Assembly (NCBI GenBank): GCA_964351985.1
Contig: CAYGPR010000012.1
Span: 25,258-89,257, forward strand
DNA length: 64,000 nt
Origin: Meishania sp964351985
GTDB taxonomy: Bacteria; Bacteroidota; Bacteroidia; Flavobacteriales; Flavobacteriaceae
Direction: 5' to 3'
Shown here in pieces: positions 7,663 to 18,800 of the stretch (its first letter is position 1; the number at the start of each line of letters is the position of its first letter). Under the pieces are notes generated by a model that saw only the letters and a program-made list of their open reading frames with translations, did not search any database and was not told where the DNA came from. The position numbers and the translations under genes were made by a program.

Positions 7663-9774
7663 TCAGAAGGAATCGAGTTGCTTCAAGGCCTCCTTGACGG
7701 TTTTGACAGGAAGTTTGCAAGTCGTATTCTGGCAAACATAGATGAAAGTATCATCAGGCTCATACCGATCTTTGAACAAGGGCATCTCACTTTCGTCGTC
7801 GCTACCTACTATCAATGCATTCGGAATGTAATCTTCATGAAGGGAAGCCACCATCGACTTCGCCTGTTTTCCTACCACGGCGATTTCGAAATATGGATAG
7901 GCATGATTCAACATTAAAGAATTCCATTTACCATAGCTGGAAGCATTTGTCCGTATCATCGAAGACATCGCGGACAACATTTTTTTCGATCTCTCAAGAA
8001 ATTCAGGATTATATTCGATATGACCTATTTGAAACAAATTATGGGCCATCATGGCATTCGGCGAAGGTAAGACCCCATCATCGGTTTTAATAATTTTTGA
8101 AATGAGTTCTTGATCTTTGTTATAGCGGAACATAGACGAGTCGCCATCCAGATAATACTTACTCGCCGTCATATTCAGTTCCTGCGCAAAATCGTAATGG
8201 CTAGCATCAAAAGTTGCGGCATACAAGTTTAAGGAGGCATTCATCAGAAACGCATAGTCTTCGATAAAACTACTTCCTTTTCTGCTGCCTTCTTTATAGG
8301 TGTGCACCAGTACATTATTTTCATAACTGTTTTCCTTTAAGAAGCTGAAGGTTTCAATTGCTTTCATTAAAAAATCCGCATCGCCAAAGGCTTGGTAAGC
8401 GTCGACGTATCCATTGATCAGCAGGGCGTTCCATGATGTGATGATCTTATCGTCGACATTGGGCCTAGGCCGCTTTATCCTAGCTTCGAGAAGTTGGTCT
8501 TTCCATTTATTCTTTGCCGTAACCAAATCCGTGGTTGATATACCATTTTTATTTGCGAATTCTTGATCTTCTTCTCGCTTAAAAAGCACATAGCTTTCTT
8601 CCCAGCGGTGCTCCGGAGCGATATTGTAATATTTCGAAAAGCGTTCGAAATCGCTTCCCAAAATGTTTTTTAATTCTTCTTCTTCCCAGATGTAGAATTT
8701 ACCTTCCCCTCCTTCGGAATCGGCATCCAAGGCAGCATAATATCCACCCCTGTCATTTTTCATATCGCGATCTAAAAATGCGACGGTCTCCAATACGACT
8801 TTATGATACTTCGGGTCTTTGAACACTTGATATGCTTTGGAAAACAAACTGATCAATTGTGCATTGTCGTACAACATTTTTTCGAAATGGGGCACTTTCC
8901 ATTCCTCATCGGTACTATATCTGAAAAATCCACCCCCAACATGGTCGTAAACCCCTCCCATAATCATCTTGTCAAGTGTATTCTTGACATGTGCTTTCGC
9001 AAGTTCATCTTGGTTCAACAGTGCATAGTCCAATAAAAAATCAAGATTCACCGGAACCATAAATTTTTCAACGCCCTTATCGCCTCCCCATTGCAAATCC
9101 CAATTGGGTTTCCAGGTTTCGATACCTTCCATTAAAATCTTATCCAAGGGAACCGTAGAATCTTCGGCAGGAGCGATTATGTTCGTTTGTTGAATACCAG
9201 CCGCGACCATATCTGCATATTCATTGGCCTTTTTAGGGTCGTTCTTGTACATATCCCCGATTTTCGACAATACCTCGGTCCATTGTTCTTTCGTATGATA
9301 GGTGCCGCCATATAGGGGCTTTCCATTGGGTAAGACGATTACGTTTAGAGGCCATCCAGAATTGCTGTCGATAAGTTGCACGAACGTTTGATAGATTTGA
9401 TCGACGTCGGGTCGTTCTTCACGATCTACTTTTATATTGATGAAATTCTCGTTCATGAGTTTGGCAACCTCCTCATCTTCAAAGGTCTCTTCTTCCATAA
9501 CATGGCACCAGTGGCACGAGGAGTAACCGATACTGATCAAGACCAATTTATTTTCCTTTTTGGCATCTTCCAAAGCTTGCAGACTCCATGCACGCCAATC
9601 TACGGGGTTATGGGCATGTTGCAATAAGTACGGACTCGTCTCATCGATCAATGCATTGGTATACTTATGTTCGGTTGTATTGTTTTTCTCTTGTTGTTTG
9701 CATCCTAAGAATAGGAATACAACTGCGAAGACCGTTAGCAAAATACTGCCGACTTTGTTACATTGATTTTTCAT
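7663..9774 (-). CDS. DUF255/YyaL-like thioredoxin-fold lipoprotein (SSP411 family)
   Basis: This 703-residue protein has a lipoprotein signal (VFLFLGC, Cys25). The N-terminal thioredoxin-like domain carries the family motif SSCHWCHVMEEETF with cysteines at residues 87 and 90, preceded by LLQHAHNPVDW. It is followed by a long alpha/alpha-barrel part with motifs such as GGGFFRYSTDEEWKVPHFEKMLYDNAQ and GGYYAALDADSEGGEGKFYIW. The family (YyaL; human SPATA20) is widespread and poorly characterised; the second domain resembles N-acylglucosamine 2-epimerase-type barrels, so a sugar-related or redox function has been suggested. Here it is predicted to be membrane-anchored rather than cytoplasmic and sits among glycan genes. 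Confidence 0.9.
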   Translation of the reverse strand: MKNQCNKVGSILLTVFAVVFLFLGCKQQEKNNTTEHKYTNALIDETSPYLLQHAHNPVDWRAWSLQALEDAKKENKLVLISIGYSSCHWCHVMEEETFEDEEVAKLMNENFINIKVDREERPDVDQIYQTFVQLIDSNSGWPLNVIVLPNGKPLYGGTYHTKEQWTEVLSKIGDMYKNDPKKANEYADMVAAGIQQTNIIAPAEDSTVPLDKILMEGIETWKPNWDLQWGGDKGVEKFMVPVNLDFLLDYALLNQDELAKAHVKNTLDKMIMGGVYDHVGGGFFRYSTDEEWKVPHFEKMLYDNAQLISLFSKAYQVFKDPKYHKVVLETVAFLDRDMKNDRGGYYAALDADSEGGEGKFYIWEEEELKNILGSDFERFSKYYNIAPEHRWEESYVLFKREEDQEFANKNGISTTDLVTAKNKWKDQLLEARIKRPRPNVDDKIITSWNALLINGYVDAYQAFGDADFLMKAIETFSFLKENSYENNVLVHTYKEGSRKGSSFIEDYAFLMNASLNLYAATFDASHYDFAQELNMTASKYYLDGDSSMFRYNKDQELISKIIKTDDGVLPSPNAMMAHNLFQIGHIEYNPEFLERSKKMLSAMSSMIRTNASSYGKWNSLMLNHAYPYFEIAVVGKQAKSMVASLHEDYIPNALIVGSDDESEMPLFKDRYEPDDTFIYVCQNTTCKLPVKTVKEALKQLDSF

Positions 9775-9839
9775 AGCTATAATTCGTAGTTCGGTAAAAT
9801 TACCATTTTGAAAAAAAGTAGTGGAACAATTACGAAAAT

Positions 9840-11219
9840 TTAATCAGTAACGAAACTTGAAGTGGGAAGTCCCGAAGAATTGAACAAATCGGGCAGGGCG
9901 GTATTGCCCCATGCATAACGTACGCGTTTGGGACTCTTAACATTATTGGACGAAACTATAATCGTATCATTTCGGATAACCGCTTGGGCTGGAAGAAATT
10001 TTCCATCTTGGCCGGCAATCTCAAATAGCGTTCCCCCCTTTTCTTTCCATGTTAAACCTTCGGCATGCTTAAAAATGACTTCGACTTCATTGCCATTGAT
10101 TATCATTTCTTTATAAAGCGGACCATACACTTCGGCATCCAAGCTTTTGTAGTGTTCTTTCAAGGCCACATTGGCGAGACGAAGACCGACATCTTGTTTG
10201 TTCGTTGGATGGATATCATCTATCGTACAAATATCGCTAGTAAGAACCATTCCCGTATTGGGGAATTCCATAGCTCTACGCTGTTGATCGCGAACGATGA
10301 CTCCGGCCTCTGGAGTTCCATATTTGAAGGGAGCTATCTGTGAATAGTAAAAAGGGAAATCGTAACCCCAACTTTTTCGCCACGAACCGATCATTTCCGT
10401 AAAAAGCTTTTGATACGTTTCTGCATTCGGGACATTTGATTCGCCTTGGTACCAAAGGGCTCCCGTTATTTTGAAGGGCGTAATAGGTGCAATCATGGCA
10501 TTATGGACTATAGTCGGTTCCGTAGGCCAAGAATCGGTCGGTTCAATAGCTTTGGCAGCCTCTTTCAGCTTCTCGTTTTCTTCGAAAATCCGCTCAGGCG
10601 TCCACACTTCGGCAGGGGTTCCGCCCCATGACGCATCGATGAGTCCGATCGGGATTCCTGTTTCTTCCTGAACCTTTCTTGCAAAAAAATAGGCCACGGC
10701 ACTAAAATCTTGCATCGTTTCCGAAGTACAGGTTTGCCATGTTCCTTTTACATCGCGCTGCGGCGTATCGGCGGTCCGCTTTTCAACGGTGAACAAACGT
10801 ATGTTCGGATGGTTGGCATTTTCTATTTCAATTTTGGCATTATCGATTCCGCTATTAGCGCTCCATTCCATATTCGATTGGCCCGAACACAACCAAACAT
10901 CGCCGATCATTATATTTTTTAAGATTATTTCATTGTTCTCTCCTTTGACATGTACTTCGAACGGACCACCGGCCTCCGGCGTTGTTACTATAAATTGCCA
11001 ATCTTCATTTTTACCGGTTTCGAATTTGTGCTCTTGACCGTTCCAATTCGTAGCTATGGTAATCGTCTCCTCCATATCCGCCCATCCCCAAAATTTTACT
11101 TCGGCATTGCGCTGGAGTACCATATTATCGGAAAAAATGGAGGGAAGGACCAGGGTTTCGCTTTTTGTCGCACAACCTAGAAAAAGGAAAGAAATCAGTA
11201 TTAAAAATCTGTATTTCAT
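9840..11219 (-). CDS. Sialate O-acetylesterase-like SGNH lipoprotein
   Basis: The 459-residue protein has a lipobox (LFLGC, Cys16). An N-terminal beta region (SIFSDNMVLQRNAEVKFWGWA) is followed by the SGNH/SASA esterase domain, with the nucleophile in CSGQSNMEW (Ser115). Other marks are ALWYQGESNVPNAETYQKLFTEMIGSWR and DIHPTNKQDVGLRLA, which holds the catalytic Asp/His. Members remove O-acetyl groups from sialic acids or, in environmental Bacteroidota, from acetylated plant and algal glycans. It is divergent from the Gfo/Idh/MocA gene across 129 bases. With the nearby sulfatase it supports a decorated polysaccharide as substrate of the island. Confidence 0.9.
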   Translation of the reverse strand: MKYRFLILISFLFLGCATKSETLVLPSIFSDNMVLQRNAEVKFWGWADMEETITIATNWNGQEHKFETGKNEDWQFIVTTPEAGGPFEVHVKGENNEIILKNIMIGDVWLCSGQSNMEWSANSGIDNAKIEIENANHPNIRLFTVEKRTADTPQRDVKGTWQTCTSETMQDFSAVAYFFARKVQEETGIPIGLIDASWGGTPAEVWTPERIFEENEKLKEAAKAIEPTDSWPTEPTIVHNAMIAPITPFKITGALWYQGESNVPNAETYQKLFTEMIGSWRKSWGYDFPFYYSQIAPFKYGTPEAGVIVRDQQRRAMEFPNTGMVLTSDICTIDDIHPTNKQDVGLRLANVALKEHYKSLDAEVYGPLYKEMIINGNEVEVIFKHAEGLTWKEKGGTLFEIAGQDGKFLPAQAVIRNDTIIVSSNNVKSPKRVRYAWGNTALPDLFNSSGLPTSSFVTD

Positions 11220-11348
11220 AACGATTTACCTCATAAAGAATAGATTAAATATAGGCAATAAAGTTATAGCCGCTACCCGTATCTATTTAATATACTTTTC
11301 AATATCTTTAGGACAAAGTAATCGAACGACACATCAAAATACCGAATC
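11220..11348. promoter_or_regulatory. Divergent promoter region between esterase and oxidoreductase genes
   Basis: This AT-rich spacer separates two divergent genes and must hold a promoter for each. On the plus strand TATCTTTA (11303-11310) approaches the Bacteroidota -7 element TAnnTTTG and lies 39 bases before the oxidoreductase ATG. No clear TTG element is seen at the expected distance, and no operator palindrome stands out. Confidence 0.35.
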
Positions 11349-12725
11349 ATGGAAAAAAACCAATTCGACAAAAACCGAAGAAATTTTGTAAAAGGAGCCT
11401 CTGCGGCCATGTTGCTATCCTCTTTAGGCACCTATGGATTTGAACTCACTAAAACGGCCAAACCGATTCGAGTAGGTTTAATCGGGACAGGTTGGTACGG
11501 AACAAGCGATCTTTTTAAATTGATTCAGGTAGCCGATGTGAACGTTGTTGCCCTTTGTGATGTCGACAGCAATTTTTTAAACGATGTCGCCGAACAAGTG
11601 GCACAGCGTCAAACCTCGGGGAAGAAACCGAAATTATATTCCGATTACAGGAAGATGCTGGAGAAAAAAGATTTGGATATCGTGCTTATCGGAAGCCCGG
11701 ACCATTGGCATGCCTTACAAATGATAGACGCGGTCAAAGCCGGTGCCCATGTTTATGTTCAGAAACCTATCAGTGTAGATGTCATGGAAGGCGAGGCCAT
11801 GGTGGCCGCAGCTAGAAAATATAATAAAGTGGTGCAAGTGGGTACACAGAGAAAAAGTACTCCACACCTAATCGATGCAAAAAAACAAATCGTTGATTCC
11901 GGACTTTTAGGAAAAATAAAACATGTTGAGATGTGTTGTTACTTTCATATGAGGGCCAATGGAAATCCACCTCTCGAGCCGGTGCCCGATTTCTTGGATT
12001 ATGAAATGTGGACCGGTCCTGCGCCGTTGCGACCTTATGATGGCCTTCCGCACAGAAGGTGGTGGCGCACCTTTATGGAATACGGCAATGGCATTACAGG
12101 TGATATGTGCGTACACATGTACGATACGGTCCGTTGGATGCTCGACTTGGGTTGGCCCCAGAAAATAAATGCTACTGGGGGAATTTACGTTCAGACCGAG
12201 GGCAAATCGAATATTGCCGATACACAGACCGCCATTTTTGAGCACGATGACCTCAATTGTGTATGGCAGCATCGGTCTTGGGGAACCCCGGCCGACCCAG
12301 AATACCCATGGTCCTTTAAACTATATGGCGAAAAAGGAACCTTATCAGGAAGCACGATGCAAGCCGATTTCGTACCTTATGATAAAGACGTGGAACCCAT
12401 CCATTTTGACGTACTTTATGAAAAAGAGATGTATCCTGAAGATTTGATCGAAAAAGATAATGAGCTTAATGCCGCACCTGCCACGCGTCGCCATATGAAA
12501 GATTTTTTGGCCGCTATCGAAAACGGCTCACGACCAATCGCCGATATTGAAGAAGGACATATTTCGACGGCCAGCTGTATTTTGGCAAACCTGTCGATGG
12601 AACTCGGCCGACCCTTGGTGTACGACCCAAAAACACGAACTGTTGAGGATGACCCTGAAGCAACTAAAAAGCTTCAAAGAGATTATAGAGGGCCTTGGGA
12701 ACATCCTCATCCTGATACGGTATAG
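11349..12725 (+). CDS. Gfo/Idh/MocA family oxidoreductase with twin-arginine-type leader
   Basis: The 458-residue protein has an N-terminal NRRNFVKGASAAMLLSSLGTYGF, a twin-arginine leader that would export the folded NAD(P)-bound enzyme. The Rossmann fold follows (VGLIGTGWYGTSDL). The usual EKP motif reads QKP (HVYVQKPISVDVMEGEAM), a variation seen in secreted family members. The C-terminal part (RRWWRTFMEYGNGITGDMCVHMYDTVRWML) resembles Bacteroidota family members that process glycosides or keto-sugars. It is followed after 18 bases by the kinase-peptidase-aminotransferase fusion gene. With the GMC enzyme and TIM-barrel proteins upstream it suggests sugar redox chemistry outside the cytoplasm; the substrate is unknown. 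Confidence 0.9.
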   Translation: MEKNQFDKNRRNFVKGASAAMLLSSLGTYGFELTKTAKPIRVGLIGTGWYGTSDLFKLIQVADVNVVALCDVDSNFLNDVAEQVAQRQTSGKKPKLYSDYRKMLEKKDLDIVLIGSPDHWHALQMIDAVKAGAHVYVQKPISVDVMEGEAMVAAARKYNKVVQVGTQRKSTPHLIDAKKQIVDSGLLGKIKHVEMCCYFHMRANGNPPLEPVPDFLDYEMWTGPAPLRPYDGLPHRRWWRTFMEYGNGITGDMCVHMYDTVRWMLDLGWPQKINATGGIYVQTEGKSNIADTQTAIFEHDDLNCVWQHRSWGTPADPEYPWSFKLYGEKGTLSGSTMQADFVPYDKDVEPIHFDVLYEKEMYPEDLIEKDNELNAAPATRRHMKDFLAAIENGSRPIADIEEGHISTASCILANLSMELGRPLVYDPKTRTVEDDPEATKKLQRDYRGPWEHPHPDTV

Positions 12726-12743
12726 TTAAGGTTTCCCTTTTCT

Positions 12744-15700
12744 ATGATAGATTATAAGCATCTTAAATTCACGGCTACAGAAGCGGAACAAATTGTTTTC
12801 GACCTTTACGGGATCTCGGGAAAAGCCCTTCCCTTGCCCGGAGAAATCGATTTTAATTATCGAATCAAGGTTAAAAATCAAGAGGGTTACATCTTAAAAA
12901 TTTCCAGACCGGATGAAGATGAAGCGTATCTTGATTTTCAAATAAACCTTTTGGAACATGTAGCCAAGACAGCACCCAATTTGGGAATACCCAAGGTGAT
13001 ACCGAATAAAAAAAAAGACCATTTGGCCGAAATAAAGGACCAAGCGGGTAACATAAGAAAAGTACGATTGCTATCTTGGATTCCCGGTCGCTTGTGGAGC
13101 CAAGTAAACCCACAATCGGACAATCTACGTCTTGATCTTGGCAAACATTGTGGTTATCTGACCATGGCTTTAGCCGGTTTTGATCATCCAGAGGCCCATC
13201 GAACTTTTGATTGGGATATTGCCCAATCACTCTGGATAAAGGATTATCTACAACTATTCGATGGTACCGAAAAAAGTATTTTGTCGTACTTCCTAGAATC
13301 CTTCGAAAAGAAACAGACTGTCTATCAAAAGCTCAGAAAAGGTATTGTTCACAATGACGCCAATGACAATAATATCGTGGTGTCGGATGCCCCCATCAAT
13401 CCTGTTGTCAAGACCATAATCGATTACGGCGATGCCTGCCATACACAAATAATCAATGATGTCGCAGTTACTTGCGCATACGCAATTATGGGGCACAATG
13501 AGCCGCTAGAGGCTGCATTACCGATCGTTCGCGGATATCATAAAAAATTTCCGTTACAAGAGGAAGAACTTTATCTTCTATACACATGCATTGCCATGCG
13601 GTTGTCTATATCAGTAACCAAGTCCGGCATCAACCGAAACCAAGAGCCGGACAATGAATATTTATTGATCAGCGAAAGACCTGCTTGGGAGGTACTTAAA
13701 AAATGGAAGGAAATCAATCCTGAATTTGCATGGTATAGTTTTAGGGAGGCGTGTAAGTACAATGTGCATCCGCAGCAGACAGTATTTGAACAATGGTCGG
13801 CACAAAAAAGATTCCCTTTAGATGAACTTTTCCCCACCATATGCAAAAACAAGGTTCATCACTTGGATTTAAGCGTTTCAAGCACTTGGATCGGACATCA
13901 AGAAGAATTCAACGATTTGGACTGGTTTCAATATAAAATTGAGAAGCTTCAAGCCGAGCACGATGATTGTATTATTGCGGGGGGGTACCTAGAACCACGC
14001 CCTCTTTACACATCTACAGAATATGACAAAATAGGTAATTACGGTCGTGAAAGCCGTACCGTTCATTTAGGAATCGATTTTTGGTTGCCCGCGAACACAC
14101 CTGTCCACGCGCTGTTCGATGGAGAGATTGTGATTGCGGTCAACGACGAAGGCGATAAGGAATATGGAGGGCTTATAGTACTCAAGCACCATATTGAAAA
14201 TATGGAGTTTTACTCCCTTTATGGACATCTTACCGTAGCTAGTGCCACTGGAAAAGAAATCGGACAACATATCAAAAAAGGAGCCTGTATCGGTCATTTG
14301 GGCAACTATCCGGAAAATGGCAATTGGGCACCACACCTTCATTTTCAGTTAATGCATTCATTATTGGGCCATACCAAAGATTTTCCGGGCGTTGCCTATT
14401 TTCAACAACGTGAGGTTTGGAAAGGCCTGTGCCCCGATCCCAATTTGCTTTTTAAACGTAAATCGCTATTCGCGCAAGAACATGCCGATAATGAAGAATT
14501 GATTTCTTATCGCAAAAACCATTTGGGCAAAAGCCTTAGTCTACAATATAAAGAACCTATGAAAATGGTCCGGGGCCACGGAGCCTATTTGATGGATCAA
14601 AATGGCAGAAAATACCTGGATACCGTAAACAATGTTGCCCATGTTGGGCATGAGCATTACGAAGTGGTAAAAGCGGGCCAGGAACAGATGGCGTTGCTCA
14701 ATACCAATTCGCGTTATTTACATGGTAATATCAACCTTCTTGCGAAAGAATTGCTTTCCAACCTGCCGGAAGAACTAAGTGTAGTCCATTTTGTAAACTC
14801 CGGAAGCGAGGCGAACGAATTAGCGATACGCATGGTAAAAGCAGTCACGGGAAGTAAAGATATGATCGTGTCGGAAGTCGGGTATCATGGCAATACCAAT
14901 ATGTGTGTGGATATCAGTTCGTATAAGTTCGATGGAAAGGGAGGAAAAGGCGCACCGGAACACACCCATGTTTTTCCGTTACCCGATACTTTCAGGGGTA
15001 AATATCGTGGGAAGGACACCAGTGGCAACTATGCGGAAGAAGTACAACTACAAATCGATAGAATTCATCAAAAAGGACGAAAGGTCGGCGGCTTTATCAT
15101 CGAACCCATAATCAGTTGTGGGGGACAGATAGAATTACCGAACGGATTCTTAAAAGTAGCATATCAATATGTCAGAGCTGCCGAAGGACTTTGTATTTCG
15201 GATGAAGTCCAAGTTGGATGCGGGCGCATGGGAAAAACCTTTTGGGGATTTCAATTACATGATGTACTACCCGATATTATCACAATGGGGAAACCTTTGG
15301 GCAACGGACACCCATTAGCAGCCGTGGTTTGCACCCAAGAAGTGGCCGAAAAATTTGCCAACGGCATGGAATACTTCAATACCTTTGGCGGCAATCCCGT
15401 TTCGTGTGCTATTGGTGCTGCGGTTTTACAAACCGTGCGTCGGGAAATATTACAGGAGAACGCTTTTGAAATAGGAACTTTTTTAAAAAAAGAAATTCAA
15501 CGGTTGGCCAAAGAATTTCCAATACTTGGGGATGTCCGCGGGCAGGGACTTTTTTTAGGTATAGAACTCGTCGATGCTGAAATGAATCCGTTGGCGGCCC
15601 AGAGCGAATATTTAGTGAACCGCATGAAAGACCATGGCATTCTTATGAGTACGGATGGGCCTGACCACAATGTTTTAAAGATTAAGCCGCCTATGGTTTT

Positions 15701-15776
15701 TTCCAAACAGAATGCTGAAGAATTGGTGCAGTATCTAAAAAAAATACTTGCCGAGGATTTTATGAGGGGATTCTGA
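12744..15776 (+). CDS. Trifunctional fusion: APH-type kinase, M23 peptidase-like domain, class III aminotransferase
   Basis: The 1010-residue protein joins three domains. Residues 1-330 are an aminoglycoside phosphotransferase/hydroxylysine kinase-like fold with the catalytic segment GIVHNDANDNNIVV (Asp205) and IDYGD (227-231 region). Residues about 440-550 form a LytM/M23 domain that keeps its metal ligands (HLGIDF and HLHFQL). Residues about 590-1005 are a PLP class III aminotransferase with ISDEVQVGCGRMG and the Schiff-base lysine in ITMGKPLGNGHPLAAV. The aminotransferase part is closest in type to ethanolamine-phosphate or phospho-hydroxylysine phospho-lyases. With the kinase this suggests phosphorylation of an amino alcohol followed by elimination. 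No signal peptide is seen, so the M23 domain would sit in the cytoplasm, which is odd. It probably shares a transcript with the upstream oxidoreductase gene. Confidence 0.9.
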   Translation: MIDYKHLKFTATEAEQIVFDLYGISGKALPLPGEIDFNYRIKVKNQEGYILKISRPDEDEAYLDFQINLLEHVAKTAPNLGIPKVIPNKKKDHLAEIKDQAGNIRKVRLLSWIPGRLWSQVNPQSDNLRLDLGKHCGYLTMALAGFDHPEAHRTFDWDIAQSLWIKDYLQLFDGTEKSILSYFLESFEKKQTVYQKLRKGIVHNDANDNNIVVSDAPINPVVKTIIDYGDACHTQIINDVAVTCAYAIMGHNEPLEAALPIVRGYHKKFPLQEEELYLLYTCIAMRLSISVTKSGINRNQEPDNEYLLISERPAWEVLKKWKEINPEFAWYSFREACKYNVHPQQTVFEQWSAQKRFPLDELFPTICKNKVHHLDLSVSSTWIGHQEEFNDLDWFQYKIEKLQAEHDDCIIAGGYLEPRPLYTSTEYDKIGNYGRESRTVHLGIDFWLPANTPVHALFDGEIVIAVNDEGDKEYGGLIVLKHHIENMEFYSLYGHLTVASATGKEIGQHIKKGACIGHLGNYPENGNWAPHLHFQLMHSLLGHTKDFPGVAYFQQREVWKGLCPDPNLLFKRKSLFAQEHADNEELISYRKNHLGKSLSLQYKEPMKMVRGHGAYLMDQNGRKYLDTVNNVAHVGHEHYEVVKAGQEQMALLNTNSRYLHGNINLLAKELLSNLPEELSVVHFVNSGSEANELAIRMVKAVTGSKDMIVSEVGYHGNTNMCVDISSYKFDGKGGKGAPEHTHVFPLPDTFRGKYRGKDTSGNYAEEVQLQIDRIHQKGRKVGGFIIEPIISCGGQIELPNGFLKVAYQYVRAAEGLCISDEVQVGCGRMGKTFWGFQLHDVLPDIITMGKPLGNGHPLAAVVCTQEVAEKFANGMEYFNTFGGNPVSCAIGAAVLQTVRREILQENAFEIGTFLKKEIQRLAKEFPILGDVRGQGLFLGIELVDAEMNPLAAQSEYLVNRMKDHGILMSTDGPDHNVLKIKPPMVFSKQNAEELVQYLKKILAEDFMRGF

Positions 15777-15803
15777 TTACCAAAAGCCATCAAACTTGTT
15801 CGA

Positions 15804-18800
15804 TTACTCTTTTTCGTACACCAAAAGGCTGTCCCGGTTTTGAGTGATCAAATACAATTCCTTTCCCAACATACTTTGAACCTTCGTTATGGATTTTGCA
15901 TCGCCTGGTGCCAAGAAACCACTTTTATCGGTATCTACGGCTTCGAATGAACCTTTGCCATTACCTTTTAACAAAAGTCCGTTCGAAGCGTCATATTGAC
16001 CAATAAAGGTTTCATTTCCATGATCATTGCCTATCAATAAAACGTCAAGATCGGTGTCGTTGTCGACATCTAAAATTGCAATATCATTAACCGGGGCGAT
16101 TTGGGCTTTAAGGGGTAGCTCAGAAATATTAAAACTTCCATTTCCAAGATTTTCGGCATAAATACTTCTATCGTAGTTTCCGGTAAGTTCGGTAATACCC
16201 TGAAGCTCTTCTTCGTTCAACAAAGTCTCACGCGTAGCCTTTGCGAAATCTTTATATAAATTAAACTTTTCTCGAAATAACGGGCTTTGTTTTGAGAGAT
16301 CTCCCCAAAAATTGATTGGAACAGATTGGTAAACTCCCTCAGTGTTTTTAAGATAGGCGAACGACACGGGGTCAATACTACCATTGGCATCGAAATCTTT
16401 GGCAAATACCGTAACCGGACGTTCGGCCGAAGGTTGATAAAAATTATTCCTGCCCATATTACCCACAATAAAATCTTGATCTCCATCATTATCAAAATCG
16501 GCGGAGTCGATGCTCTCCCACCAACCCAGATAGTCTTCAAGACCGGTGTTCGCCATTTTCTGAAATGAATTCTTGTCATTCTTGAAAACAGTGATGGGCA
16601 TAAGTTCACCTACCACAATCAAATCGAGAAGGTCGTCGTTATCAACATCCGTCCAAATGGCATCGGTAACCATTCCCACTTTTCTTAGCTCAGGAACTTG
16701 TTGCTCGGTGACATCTTCTAAGGTGCCATTATTATTTCTTAACAAGAAGCTATTTTCCGGCATTGGATATTTTCCGATCGGTGTTCTACCTCCAACAAAC
16801 AAATCGGTAAATCCATCTTTATCGTAATCTGCCGCTACCACTATGGAACCACTGGCACTGACCACGGGAATTCCATCCGTAGCTATCGAAAAATTGCCTT
16901 TTCCGTCATTGATGAGCAGCCGATCTTGATAATATTCACTTTCGGCATTATACTCATTACTTCCGGAAACCAGATACAGGTCTAAGTCCCCATCATTTTC
17001 AAGATCAAAGAGGGCCATGCTTTCCTCCTCATATTCCATATTCCCTTTTTCGCTGAAAAGGGCACTTGTTTCAAAAGTACCGTCCGATTTTTGTTGAAAT
17101 AACATGGGGGAGTAACCTCTGGAACTTCCAATGATGAAATCCTCAAATCCGTCTCCATTGACATCACCATTGATAACGCAGGGGCCATTCTGGGTCAATT
17201 TATGGGGTAGTACCCGCTGTACATTATAGTCGACAACATCTTGCTCAAAATGCTTGTATTTGATTTCCAAAGCTTGCGATGCTTCTAAAAAATGTGATGT
17301 TTCATTCTTCGGAACGAAGGGAAACGAGAGTTGCGCAATATCCTTTGTCACAGCATTTTTATGATTTAGGGAAATAGTACTATTTGTTTTGACATTTTCA
17401 ATCTTTTCAAATTTTCCATCGGGCCATAGCACTTCAACCGATTTTATACGATCACGATTACCTAAACCGAAATGTACGGTTTGTGCCACCGATGACATAT
17501 AGCCTCGCGTCAGATAGTGCTCATAATACTGCATGCCATCATCATAGCGAACGGTAATCTTTGTTCCAATTCCCAAAGGGTTCTCTGAAGCCCCTTTTAC
17601 TTCCATTTTGAGATAACGCCCACCTTCTAGTACCTGATCTGTATGATTTTCGAATATAAAGGCCTCATCATTGATGTTATTGACCACATAATCCATATCC
17701 CCGTCATTATCGAAATCTACAAAAGCAGCCCCGTTCGAAAAGGATGGAATATTTAAACCCCATGTTTCCCCTATATCTTCGAAAGTTAAATCACCCTTGT
17801 TTTTATAGGCATAATTCGGAATCTTTATTACCGGTATTGAATCCAATATCTTTGCCGGACTTAAAAACTGGCTCACGGTCAAATTAAAATCCGAAAAATC
17901 CATATCGGTGATATCCCTAGGAAAACCATTGGTAATCAAAAGATCTCGGTATCCATCATTATCGACATCCACGAAAAGGGGCGACCAACTCCAATCTGTT
18001 TTTGATATACCCGACAATAATCCGATTTCACTGAAAGGAACATCTGTGCCATTGCCTAACTGCAACATGTTTCGCATGTATTGTGGCTGGTAATCCCATC
18101 TTTTATTCAGTACATACGAAATATAATTATGACCCATGATCGTGGTCTTCATACGATGATTCGTCTCGCCCAACATATCGAGCGTGATAATATCAAGATA
18201 TCCATCGTTGTTAAAATCAGCAATATCGGAACCCATTGCAAATTTACCTTGATGTTTAATTCGCCCTTCTATATTGTTCGAAAAGGTGCCGTCTCCATTA
18301 TTGATGTATAATAAGTCGTTGGTCAGGTAGTCGTTGGTTACATAAATATCTGGCCAGCTGTCATAATTCAAATCTGAAATAACAACGCCCAAACCAAAAC
18401 CCTCTATGGTAATACCAGCTTCTAAAGTAACATCAGTAAAAGAACTATCGCCATTATTTCGATACAAGCGATCATTACTTACCGCGGAGCCATCGGTCAC
18501 TTTTTTACGATAATTCGTCGGTAATACATGTACTTGTTCATTGTTGAGAACATACAGATCCAAATCACCATCTTTATCGTAATCAAAAAAAGTGGCACCC
18601 ATACTGTTGCCTTGTTCGGCGATACCATACTTCCGAGCCATTTCTTTAAAAATTGGCACACCTTCACCATCAATCCCTTGATTTACGAACAGTAGATTCT
18701 CACGCTTTTCCAAACTCTCTTCACGGGCAGAGCATACATAAATATCCAGCAGGCCATTGTGGTCAATATCCACTACAGTTACTCCTGTATTCCATCGGTC

